From Bryobacterales bacterium (GTDB lineage: Bacteria > Acidobacteriota > Terriglobia > Bryobacterales > Bryobacteraceae), in assembly GCA_003142355.1 (NCBI GenBank), contig PLMF01000031.1, positions 1-6,758 on the forward strand: 6,758 nucleotides of DNA, read 5' to 3'. A program made the position numbers and the translations under genes. Below, one piece after another: positions 1 through 6,364 of the stretch (position 1 is the first letter of the stretch; each line of letters begins with the position of its first letter). Below the pieces are notes generated by a model, which searched no databases, was not told the origin of the DNA, and was given only the letters and a program-made list of their open reading frames with translations.

Positions 1-2
1 TG

Positions 3-194
3 CGGCAGGAAGACGGAAGCAGCCCGGTACCCACACACGCCCCGTCTGGGACGCGGTACAGTTTCCCGGAGAACCTCGATAGCGGCCGCCATTGCTGGAA
101 GTTGCGGCGTCTTGATCGACGCGATGATGATGGCACGCCCGTCAGCACGCGCGGCGTCTTCCTTCAGGTGATTGCGGACTGCTTGGTCGTATGA
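3..194 (+). CDS. Possible C-terminal tail of an upstream gene (partial, doubtful)
   Basis: A plus-strand frame is open from the left edge to a TGA at 192-194, giving 63 codons with no start inside the window. About 71% of third codon positions are G or C by hand count, which is compatible with coding, and the peptide ends in a hydrophobic run (VFLQVIADCLVV). The exactly opposed minus-strand frame is also open, from about 378 to the left edge, and part of it reads like protein (SYDQAVRNHLKEDAARADGR, about positions 197-138). I cannot decide between the two strands, and neither may be real. No family is recognised. The plus reading is listed because it matches the direction of the operon that follows. 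Confidence 0.2.
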   Translation, partial: RQEDGSSPVPTHAPSGTRYSFPENLDSGRHCWKLRRLDRRDDDGTPVSTRGVFLQVIADCLVV

Positions 195-452
195 AGAGCC
201 AGCGACGACAGGTCGGCGGGCGCTACTTGGCACGCGCTCGTGGCGCGTTCTGTGGCGGGCGGGGGCGCCTGAGGCGGCGGGTCGGCCTACCAGCCAACCC
301 GGAGCCAGACGGGGCAACACGGGGCACGGGGGCGCGAAACGGGTGGCCTCTCCTGCAATGGCGGCGGGCTATTCCAGGGACCTGACTCTGACCGGCGCCG
401 GCCGCGGGTGGATTTGGTGCGCAGGTTGCCTAGTTAGAGGTGCCAAAAGTGC

Positions 453-489
453 CTTTACTTCAGCCCTTTACTTCGCTTTACTTCAGCCC
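453..489. repeat. Three direct repeats of CTTTACTTC upstream of terS
   Basis: The 9-mer CTTTACTTC occurs at 453-461, 466-474 and 476-484. The first and third copies extend to an identical 14-mer, CTTTACTTCAGCCC, at 453-466 and 476-489, spaced 23 bases apart. The cluster is AT-richer than its surroundings and ends 26 bases before the terminase small-subunit start. Possible roles are binding sites for the small terminase subunit, comparable in place and number to the R sites of lambda cosB, or operators for a transcription factor. The repeats are seen directly. Their role is inferred. Confidence 0.8.
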
Positions 490-503
490 CAAGTCGCAGA
501 CTC

Positions 504-508
504 AAAGG
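504..508 (+). promoter_or_regulatory. Ribosome binding site of terS
   Basis: AAAGG lies 7 bases before the GTG at 516. It supports the GTG over the ATG at 512, which is in another frame that stops after about 18 codons. Confidence 0.6.
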
Positions 509-515
509 TAGATGC

Positions 516-1046
516 GTGACCACCCCGGAAATAACCGCAGCGCTTGGAATTTCGAAGGCGCGGCTTAACGAACTTGCCCGCCAGGGCCGGATTCCGAGGG
601 GCGCCAAGCGTGGGGATTGGGATCTGGCCGCCGTGCGCGCGGCGCTGGGCCGGAACATCGATGCGTTGCACAAGGAACGGCAAGCAGCCGCCGCGGCGCC
701 CACGCCGATCCGCCCCGCCGCTCGCGCGTTCGATCAGCCGCCGCCTCCGGCGATGGACGTTCCGCGCGGGTCGCTGGCCGCCGCCCAACTGGTCAAGGCG
801 CAGGCCGACGCCAAGCGGGCGGCGCTCGAAGTGCGCCGGCTGGAGAAGCGGCTCCTGGATTCGGATGAAGTCTCCGGTGCATGGAGCGGCATGATCGTTG
901 CCGCCAAGGCGAAGCTCCTGGTGCTGGGCGACGAGTTGGCCGACCGCCTGGCCGCGGAGTCCAACCCGGTTGCCTGCCGGGAAATGGTGGACAGGAAGAT
1001 TCACGAGGCGCTCTCGGACCTCGCGGAGTATCCGGATGCTGCATGA
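516..1046 (+). CDS. Phage terminase small subunit, Nu1-like
   Basis: This is the DNA-recognition subunit of the packaging motor. It would bind the phage packaging site and recruit the large subunit encoded next. The 176-residue protein starts with a winged helix-turn-helix of the Nu1/MerR-like kind: residues 3-45 contain TTPEITAALGISKARLNELA followed by a wing with RIPRGAKRGDWDL. An Ala/Pro-rich linker spans about 57-85. An Ala/Leu/Lys/Arg-rich helical part at about 87-172, likely for oligomerisation and contact with the large subunit, includes AQADAKRAALEVRRLEKRLL. The length is close to lambda gpNu1 (181 residues). The start is GTG, supported by AAAGG 7 bases upstream. The stop overlaps the large-subunit start by 4 bases (ATGA), which indicates translational coupling. 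The assignment rests on the N-terminal fold pattern and the position before the large subunit, not on a database match. Confidence 0.85.
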   Translation: MTTPEITAALGISKARLNELARQGRIPRGAKRGDWDLAAVRAALGRNIDALHKERQAAAAAPTPIRPAARAFDQPPPPAMDVPRGSLAAAQLVKAQADAKRAALEVRRLEKRLLDSDEVSGAWSGMIVAAKAKLLVLGDELADRLAAESNPVACREMVDRKIHEALSDLAEYPDAA

Positions 1047-2980
1047 CACGCGCACAGCAGGTGCTTTCGGAATGCGCCCGGCTCTGGGCGCCACCGCCCA
1101 AGCAGAGCCTTTCAGATTGGGCAGAGGAACACTTCATCCTCAGTTCGGAGTACTCGGCCTCCAGCGGTAGGCTGCAACTCTATCGCTTCCAACGCGGGAT
1201 TCTCGATGCGTTTACCGACCCGCACACCCGGGGAATTGTGGTAATGACCGCAACCCAACTCATCAAGACGCTGCTCCAGCAGGTCGCCATCGCGTATGTG
1301 ATCGCGCGTGCGCCCGGCCCGATCCTGGCGGCGCAGCCGACCGAGACGGACGCGGAGACGTTCAGCAAAGAGCGTCTGTCGCCGATGATCCGCGACATGG
1401 AATGTCTGCGGACGCGCGTGGCGCCGGAGAAGCGGACCAGCAAGAGCAACACCACCCTCCACAAGGTGTTCCCTGGCGGCTCGTTGTCGCTGATCGGCGC
1501 GCAGACCTCGGGCAACTTCGCCAGGCGCGCCATCCGTTACTTCTTCGCCGACGAGCTGGACAAGTGGCCGGTGGCCGTCGGGAGAGAGGGCGACGGGTTC
1601 AGCCTCGGCGTGAAGCGCACGGCCACGTTCCGAAGCCTGGCGAAGATCATCCAGACGTGCTCGCCGACCATCGAGGGATCGTCACAGATCGCCGCGGCCT
1701 ATGCGGACAGCGATCAGCGGAAGTTCTATGTCCCGTGCCCGCGCTGCGGCGAGGCCCAGGTGCTCTGCTGGGCGCAGGTGCGGTGGGACCCCGCGTCGCC
1801 GGCTGCCACGGCGCATTACGAATGCGCGACGTGCGCAGCGCACTGGTCGGACGTTGACCGGTGGAACGCCTGTGAGCGTGGCGAGTGGCGCGCCGGACTC
1901 CCGTTCGCCGGCACCGCCGGCTTCTGGATTTCGGAGCTCTATTCGCCGTGGAAGCGGCTGGGCGACATCGTGGTGGATTTCCTTTCCAAGAAAGACAACC
2001 CGGTGGAGTACCAGACCTTCGTGAACACGACGCTGGCCGAAACGTGGAAGCAACAGGGCGAGGCGCCCGACCATGAGAAGCTTATGGCCCGACGCGAAGA
2101 GTGTTACCGCCTCGGGCAGGTGCCCGATGGTGTGACCTTCCTGACGTGCGGCGCGGACGTCCAGAAGACCTGGATTGAGGGCTACGTCTGGGGATGGAGT
2201 CGTGGGAAGCAGCGATGGCTGATCGACCGCTGGCGCGTCGAGGGCGATCCGTACAACTCGACCGTCTGGCCGCAGGTCACCGAGCGATTGAACTCGATGT
2301 ACCGGTCGGCCGGAGGGATCGACATGCCCATCGTGATGCTGGCCATCGACAGCGGCCATGCCACCCAGGAGGTATACGCCTGGTGTCGCCAGCAGGGATC
2401 AGGCCGCGTGATGGCGGTGGACGGTCGTCACAATGGTCCGTCTCTGCTCATGACGCCGACGCAGGTGGACGTCACGGTGCGGGGCAAGAAGATCAAGCAC
2501 GGCGCGAAGTTGTGGCCGGTCAACGTGTCGATGGCGAAGTCGGAACTCTACGGGCAACTCCAGATGGATCGTCCGGAGGAGGGCGAACCGTATCCGGCTG
2601 GCTGGGTGCATTTCCCTTCCGACATCGACGAGGAGTTCTTTAAGCAGCTCACCGCGGAGCAGTTGACGGCACACGTCGTCAAAGGCTACCGGAGGTTCGA
2701 GTGGGTGAAGATGCGCGAGCGCAACGAGGCGTTGGACTGCGCGAACTACGCGAGGGCCGCGGCGTGCGCCTGCGGGATTGATCGCTTCGGTGCCAATCGC
2801 TGGCTCCAGCTCGAGGCGAACGTCCGGGCAACCAGCGGCGCGCCGCCGCCACCGCCACGGGCGCCGGTTGTGCAGCCACCGCCAGAAGAGCAGGCACCGC
2901 CCCCGCAACCGCAGGTGGCGGCACGGCAACAGGAGCGATACGTCGGACGGTTCAACGTGTCGAACTGGCTGAGCAGATGA
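1043..2980 (+). CDS. Phage terminase large subunit, GpA family
   Basis: This is the ATP-driven DNA-packaging motor and nuclease, which cuts concatemeric DNA and pumps it through the portal. The 645-residue length matches GpA-type proteins (lambda gpA is 641). The N-terminal ATPase has a degenerate Walker A around ATQLIKT (residues 70-76, K75-T76), lacking the usual Gly before Lys. The Walker B is YFFADELDKWP (166-176, D170 and E171). A four-Cys cluster, CPRC at 232-235 and CATC at 261-264, is probably zinc-binding. The C-terminal nuclease has candidate metal ligands D372 (CGADVQ), D436 (LAIDSGHA) and D565 (EALDCANYA). A proline-rich linker at about 600-624 precedes a short tail ending in FNVSNWLSR, which could contact the prohead or portal as the gpA tail does. 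The start is the ATG overlapping the terS stop. An earlier in-frame ATG at 881 lies inside terS and gives a non-protein-like leader. The stop overlaps the next gene by 4 bases. Confidence 0.95.
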   Translation: MTRAQQVLSECARLWAPPPKQSLSDWAEEHFILSSEYSASSGRLQLYRFQRGILDAFTDPHTRGIVVMTATQLIKTLLQQVAIAYVIARAPGPILAAQPTETDAETFSKERLSPMIRDMECLRTRVAPEKRTSKSNTTLHKVFPGGSLSLIGAQTSGNFARRAIRYFFADELDKWPVAVGREGDGFSLGVKRTATFRSLAKIIQTCSPTIEGSSQIAAAYADSDQRKFYVPCPRCGEAQVLCWAQVRWDPASPAATAHYECATCAAHWSDVDRWNACERGEWRAGLPFAGTAGFWISELYSPWKRLGDIVVDFLSKKDNPVEYQTFVNTTLAETWKQQGEAPDHEKLMARREECYRLGQVPDGVTFLTCGADVQKTWIEGYVWGWSRGKQRWLIDRWRVEGDPYNSTVWPQVTERLNSMYRSAGGIDMPIVMLAIDSGHATQEVYAWCRQQGSGRVMAVDGRHNGPSLLMTPTQVDVTVRGKKIKHGAKLWPVNVSMAKSELYGQLQMDRPEEGEPYPAGWVHFPSDIDEEFFKQLTAEQLTAHVVKGYRRFEWVKMRERNEALDCANYARAAACACGIDRFGANRWLQLEANVRATSGAPPPPPRAPVVQPPPEEQAPPPQPQVAARQQERYVGRFNVSNWLSR

Positions 2981-4551
2981 GCGCCACCACCACAGCCCCG
3001 ACCATGGTGCGCCAGATCGAGATCTGGCCGACCACCAAGCTGCACGCCTATGCCCGCAATGCGCGCACGCACTCGCCAGAGCAGGTGGCGCAGATCGCGG
3101 CCAGCATCCTGGAGTTCGGGTTCGTGAATCCGGTGCTGGTGGACGCGAGCGGCGGCATCGTCGCCGGCCACGGTCGCATCCTGGCGGCGCACCAGTTGGG
3201 CTGGGCCGAGGTCCCGGTGATCATCCTGGACCACCTGACCGAGATCCAACGGCGCGCGTACATTATCGCGGACAATAAGCTGGCGCTCAACGCCGGCTGG
3301 AACCTGGAGTTGCTGGCGCAGGAAGTGCGCGCGCTCGAGCAGGACGACTTCGACATCGACCTGATTGGGTTCTCGGAAGCCGAGATGTCGGAACTGCTGG
3401 CCACCGGCGAGGATGCGGCGCCGGAGACTGAAGTCCAGGAAGCAATTCCTGAGGCGCCGGCCAACCCGGTGACGCGGCCTGGCGACGTCTGGGTGATCGG
3501 TCCGCACCGCCTGGTGTGCGGCGATTGCCGCATCGCGAATGCGCTGCGCCTGTTATTCCCTGCCCAGGCGCGTGCCAACGTGGTGATCACCTCGCCGCCG
3601 TATGCCACGCAGCGTGGGTACGATCCATCGAGCGGCTTCAAGCCGGTGCCGCCCGAGGAGTACGTGGAGTGGTTCCGTGCCGTGGCTGCGGGCGTCGAGT
3701 CGGTGCTGGTGCCCGATGGCAGCTACTTCTTGAACATCCAGGCGCACGCCGACGACGGCGAGCGGAACCTGTACGTCGTCGACCTTCTACTTGCGCATAA
3801 GCGGCAGTGGGGCTGGCGGTTCGTTGACGAACTTATCTGGTACAAAACCGATCAAGGGGTTCCGGGCGGCTGGAACAACCGCTTCAAGAACGCGTGGGAA
3901 CCGATCTATCACTTCTGCCGCCAGCAGCAGATCAAATTCAATGCGTATGCGGTGGCGCATGCGTCAGACGATTGCTTCGACTACAGCCCGAGCAATCCCA
4001 AATCGACCTCCGGGAGCGGGTTGCTGGGCACCGGTCCGCGCGGCGCCGCGCTGGACCCGGGCTGCCCGAAACACAACCGGGCGAACCTGGCGAAGGTCCA
4101 TGATCCGGATGGCCGCTTCGCAGGCCTCGCACGGCCCTGCAACGTGATCGAAGCTCGCACAGAGAGTACCCAGGGATCTCACAGCGCACCCTTCCCGCGC
4201 CCGCTGCCCGAGTTCTTCATCAAGGCATTCTCCGACGCGGGAGACATCGTCTACGACCCGTTCATGGGAAGCGGGACGACGATGGCGGCGGCGGAAGTCC
4301 TGGGCCGCGCCGGGTACGGTTGCGAGATCTCGCCGGCCTACTGCGACGTCATCCTGCGCCGCATGATTAACCTGACGGCCGCCATGCCGATGCTGGACGG
4401 CGGCGAGACGTTCACCGCGGTCGCCGAGGCGCGCGGGGTGCCGGTGGACCAGGTGTTGAATCCCAAGCAGCAGGACTCGCACGCCATCAAGCACCACGGG
4501 CCGAACCCGCATTACGGGCAGCGGCGGAAGCCCGCGGAGGCGGTGGCATAG
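2977..4551 (+). CDS. ParB-like domain / DNA methyltransferase fusion (first copy)
   Basis: This 524-residue protein probably methylates an exocyclic amino group of adenine (N6) or cytosine (N4) in phage DNA. Residues about 12-100 form a ParB/sulfiredoxin-like domain, with RNARTHSPEQ at 27-36 and AGHGR at 63-67. A helical linker follows to about 160. The methyltransferase part starts near GDVWVIGPHRLVCGDC (169-184). It has catalytic motif IV TSPPY at 205-209 and SAM-binding motif I DPFMGSGTT at 427-435. Motif IV before motif I is the beta-class order. An insert at about 330-400 between them is the likely target-recognition region, followed by HSAPFP (402-407). SPPY-type motifs are more often N4-cytosine, but TSPPY does not settle it. 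The start overlaps the terL stop (ATGA), so translation is probably coupled. No restriction endonuclease is adjacent, so an orphan protective or regulatory methylase is most likely. Confidence 0.93.
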   Translation: MSATTTAPTMVRQIEIWPTTKLHAYARNARTHSPEQVAQIAASILEFGFVNPVLVDASGGIVAGHGRILAAHQLGWAEVPVIILDHLTEIQRRAYIIADNKLALNAGWNLELLAQEVRALEQDDFDIDLIGFSEAEMSELLATGEDAAPETEVQEAIPEAPANPVTRPGDVWVIGPHRLVCGDCRIANALRLLFPAQARANVVITSPPYATQRGYDPSSGFKPVPPEEYVEWFRAVAAGVESVLVPDGSYFLNIQAHADDGERNLYVVDLLLAHKRQWGWRFVDELIWYKTDQGVPGGWNNRFKNAWEPIYHFCRQQQIKFNAYAVAHASDDCFDYSPSNPKSTSGSGLLGTGPRGAALDPGCPKHNRANLAKVHDPDGRFAGLARPCNVIEARTESTQGSHSAPFPRPLPEFFIKAFSDAGDIVYDPFMGSGTTMAAAEVLGRAGYGCEISPAYCDVILRRMINLTAAMPMLDGGETFTAVAEARGVPVDQVLNPKQQDSHAIKHHGPNPHYGQRRKPAEAVA

Positions 4552-4553
4552 CT

Positions 4554-5849
4554 ATGGCAGCCAAGGTCAAGGTCGCGGCCATCGTCGAGCGCTTGCGCGG
4601 CCTGCTGGTGGAGTATTGGCCGATTGCCCGGCTGCTGCCCTACATCCGCAACGCGAGGACACACTCGCCTGAGCAGATCGCCCAGGTGGCCGCCTCGATC
4701 CGGCAGTTTGGATGGACGAACCCGATCCTGGTCGGCGCGGACGGTGTAGTGATCGCCGGCCACGCGCGGCTCATGGCTGCCCGCCAGCTTGGGATGACCG
4801 AGGTGCCGGTGATTGTTCTGGCTCACCTCACCGAGACGGACCGCCGCGCCTACGTGCTGGCTGACAACAAGCTGGCAGAGAACGCCGGGTGGGACGAGGC
4901 GATGCTCCAGGTTGAGTTGCAGGCGCTGGCGGAAGAGGACTACAACCTCTCGCTGCTGGGGTTCTCGGACGAGGAGCTGCAGTCGGCACTGGCCGGCCCC
5001 GAGGAGACGAACGAAGGGCTGACCGACGAGGATGCGGTCCCGCCAGAGCAGGAGAGGATCGTCACGGTCGCCGGCGACGTGTGGATCATGGGCAACCACC
5101 GATTGCTCTGTGGCGACTCGACCCAGATGGACGCCGTCGAGAAGGTGCTGGCCGGCGGCCTGGCCGACATGGTCTTCACCGATCCGCCCTACAACGTGAA
5201 CTACGGCGCGACGATGAAGGACACCCTCCGCGGCACGCATCGCCCGATCGCCAACGATAACCTGGGCGCCGCCTTCGAAGAGTTCCTTGGCGCCGTCTGC
5301 GTGAACATGCTGGCGGTTACCAAAGGCGGGATCTACGTGTGCATGTCGTCCTCGATGCTGCACACGCTCTACCGGGTGTTCACCGAGGCGGGCGGCCACT
5401 GGTCCACGTTCCTGATCTGGGCGAAGAACACGTTCACCATGGGGCGCGCGGATTATCAACGCCAGTACGAACCGATCCTGTACGGCTGGAAGGAAGGCAC
5501 GGATCATTTCTGGTGCGGCGCCCGCGATCAGGGGGACGTCTGGTTTATCAAGAAGCCGCATGTCAATGATCTCCATCCGACCATGAAGCCGGTCGAATTG
5601 GTGGAGCGCGCGATTCGAAACAGCAGCAAGTCGCGCGACACGATCCTCGACCCGTTCGCCGGCAGTGGGACTACCATCATCGCCTGCGAGAAGGCGGGGC
5701 GCCAGGCGCGGCTGATAGAACTGGAACCCCGGTACTGTGATGTGGCTGTTACCCGCTGGCAACGGTGGTCCGGCCTGACGGCCACGCTGGCGGGCGACGG
5801 GCGGACTTTTGAGAAAATGGCGGCTGCCCGCGGCCAGGTGGATTCCTGA
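4554..5849 (+). CDS. ParB-like domain / DNA methyltransferase fusion (second copy)
   Basis: This 431-residue protein is a paralogue of the preceding one and has the same domain order. Residues about 17-105 are ParB-like, with RNARTHSPEQ at 32-41 and AGHAR at 68-72. A linker runs to about 165. The beta-class methyltransferase carries DPPY at 210-213, HPTMKP at 341-346 and SAM motif I DPFAGSGTT at 366-374. DPPY together with HPTMKP is typical of N6-adenine methylases of this group. Residues 20-147 match residues 15-142 of the first copy at 74 of 128 positions by hand, without gaps. The catalytic parts are much less alike, and the target-recognition insert is shorter. The ATG lies 2 bases after the upstream TAG, with GGAGG at 4536-4540, 13 bases away. 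That spacing is long, so coupling to the upstream gene is likely. After the TGA the same frame stays open and coding-like to 6017. Confidence 0.93.
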   Translation: MAAKVKVAAIVERLRGLLVEYWPIARLLPYIRNARTHSPEQIAQVAASIRQFGWTNPILVGADGVVIAGHARLMAARQLGMTEVPVIVLAHLTETDRRAYVLADNKLAENAGWDEAMLQVELQALAEEDYNLSLLGFSDEELQSALAGPEETNEGLTDEDAVPPEQERIVTVAGDVWIMGNHRLLCGDSTQMDAVEKVLAGGLADMVFTDPPYNVNYGATMKDTLRGTHRPIANDNLGAAFEEFLGAVCVNMLAVTKGGIYVCMSSSMLHTLYRVFTEAGGHWSTFLIWAKNTFTMGRADYQRQYEPILYGWKEGTDHFWCGARDQGDVWFIKKPHVNDLHPTMKPVELVERAIRNSSKSRDTILDPFAGSGTTIIACEKAGRQARLIELEPRYCDVAVTRWQRWSGLTATLAGDGRTFEKMAAARGQVDS

Positions 5850-6017
5850 ATCGCCCGTTGCCGCCGGGAGATTGCGGAATGCGAGGCGCAGCTTCGCGCC
5901 GGCCACCCGGATGTGGAAGGCCTGTGCCTGGCGCTGGCGGATTGGTCCGGGGAGTTGCGGCTGTTGCGGGACAAACCGAATGAAGGAGGCGCACCAAATG
6001 CAGCAATCAGAACGTAG
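5850..6017 (+). CDS. Small ORF with no canonical start, in frame after the methyltransferase stop
   Basis: Directly after the TGA at 5847-5849 the same frame runs for 55 sense codons to TAG at 6015-6017. The peptide looks like genuine protein: it contains RREIAECEAQLRAGHPDVEG and then CLALADWSGELRLLRDK, amphipathic and rich in Leu, Glu and Ala. About 73% of third positions are G or C over the first 49 codons. There is no ATG, GTG or TTG near the beginning. Candidates are ATC at 5850, ATT at 5871 with GGGAG immediately before it, or the late GTG at 5913. It may be a gene with a rare start, a gene whose ATG was lost (a single change from ATG to ATC would explain it), or a readthrough extension of the methyltransferase. 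It resembles short conserved phage ORFs in style, but I cannot name a family. The 3' end overlaps the next gene by 20 bases and contains that gene's ribosome binding site. Confidence 0.5.
   Translation: MARCRREIAECEAQLRAGHPDVEGLCLALADWSGELRLLRDKPNEGGAPNAAIRT
5983..5989 (+). promoter_or_regulatory. Strong ribosome binding site for the 94-residue protein
   Basis: AAGGAGG sits 8 bases before the ATG at 5998. It is the best Shine-Dalgarno match in the window. It fixes the start at 5998 rather than at the in-frame ATG at 5809, which lies inside the methyltransferase gene. Confidence 0.85.
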
Positions 6018-6282
6018 CAGCATCAATGTCGAGACGGCGCGGAAGTGTCTCGGCCTGATCCGAGATATCGCCGACCGCGGCGCATCTTCCTGGGACGCCA
6101 ATGTCGTCGGCTACGCCCTCCAGGAACTGAGCCAGGTACTCCTGGAACGGACCGGGACGCAAGATAGGATCTTCGAACCGGTTCCGGCCGGTGAGATCGA
6201 GGATCTCGCGGCGCTTTATGCGGAACTGGACTTCGTGGACACAGGCTCTCAATCTCTTTTTGCGAGTCACGGATGTCACTGA
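5998..6282 (+). CDS. Hypothetical protein, 94 residues
   Basis: I do not recognise a family. The protein is acidic and probably mostly helical, with no signal peptide or membrane segment. An N-terminal helical stretch (about residues 11-27, VETARKCLGLIRDIADR) is followed by SSWDANVVGYALQELSQVLLE (about 30-50). A short loop with PVPAG at 61-65 follows, then an acidic helix EIEDLAALYAELDFVD (66-81) and a polar tail ending in HGCH. The ATG is fixed by AAGGAGG 8 bases upstream. The upstream extension of this frame overlaps the methyltransferase and reads as an Arg/Trp-rich shadow peptide. It is the last plus-strand gene seen and converges with the minus-strand gene at the right edge. The strong binding site suggests it is translated well and independently of the genes before it. 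Confidence 0.75.
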   Translation: MQQSERSSINVETARKCLGLIRDIADRGASSWDANVVGYALQELSQVLLERTGTQDRIFEPVPAGEIEDLAALYAELDFVDTGSQSLFASHGCH

Positions 6283-6314
6283 GAGCAGGCCAACACGGAG
6301 AGGTGTCCAAGCAG

Positions 6315-6345
6315 AAAAGCCCGCCGCGGCCGGAGCCGGGCGGGC
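6315..6345 (-). terminator. Rho-independent terminator of the minus-strand gene
   Basis: On the minus strand a GC-rich hairpin is followed by TTTT. The outer stem is GCCCGCC (6319-6325) with GGCGGGC (6339-6345). The inner stem is CGGC (6327-6330) with GCCG (6335-6338). The loop is 4 bases, with one bulged G at 6326. The T run corresponds to AAAA at 6315-6318. It lies 19 bases beyond the stop of the minus-strand gene. On the plus strand the hairpin is followed by GGAAGGGAGG and lacks a T run, so it should act mainly in the minus direction. Confidence 0.85.
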
Positions 6346-6364
6346 GGAAGGGAGGCGTTCGATG

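Larger units (their letters stand above)
1..515. other. Left-edge region without a supported gene
   Basis: This stretch precedes the first clear gene. Several frames are open because the DNA is GC-rich, but from about 195 onward none gives a protein-like translation with a plausible start and ribosome binding site. The predicted peptides there are dominated by Arg, Gly, Ala and Pro, as expected of out-of-frame reading. I see no tRNA, CRISPR array, clear sigma-70 promoter or convincing terminator. The notable content is a possible gene tail at the extreme left (3-194) and three direct repeats at 453-484. By position, next to a Nu1-like terminase small subunit, this is where a lambda-like phage would carry its cos region. 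That is inference only. Confidence 0.5.

Noticed and set aside
172..519. 115-codon plus-strand open frame before terS
   Set aside because: It begins at TTG without a binding site, is dominated by Arg, Gly and Ala, and matches no pattern. It is probably chance in GC-rich DNA.
881..1042. Upstream ATG extension of the large terminase
   Set aside because: The extra 54 residues lie in terS in another frame and are not protein-like. The ATGA overlap at 1043 is the better start.
483..1094. 203-codon minus-strand open frame opposite terS
   Set aside because: Its composition is Arg/Gly/Pro-heavy and it is opposed by a clear small terminase with a ribosome binding site and an operon junction.
1682..2359. 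225-codon minus-strand open frame opposite the large terminase
   Set aside because: It is rich in Arg, His, Gly and Pro and mirrors the real gene. No ribosome binding site or family signal is seen.
2977..5849. A complete restriction-modification system
   Set aside because: Two methylases are present, but no restriction endonuclease or specificity subunit is seen nearby, so orphan methylases are the better reading.
5809..5997. Upstream extension of the 94-residue protein to an ATG at 5809
   Set aside because: It overlaps the methyltransferase in a different frame with an Arg/Trp-rich translation. A strong Shine-Dalgarno sequence marks 5998.
4512..6101. 529-codon minus-strand open frame opposite the second methyltransferase
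   Set aside because: It lies opposite a gene with intact catalytic motifs. Its translation has no recognisable domain and is the usual antisense open frame of GC-rich coding DNA.
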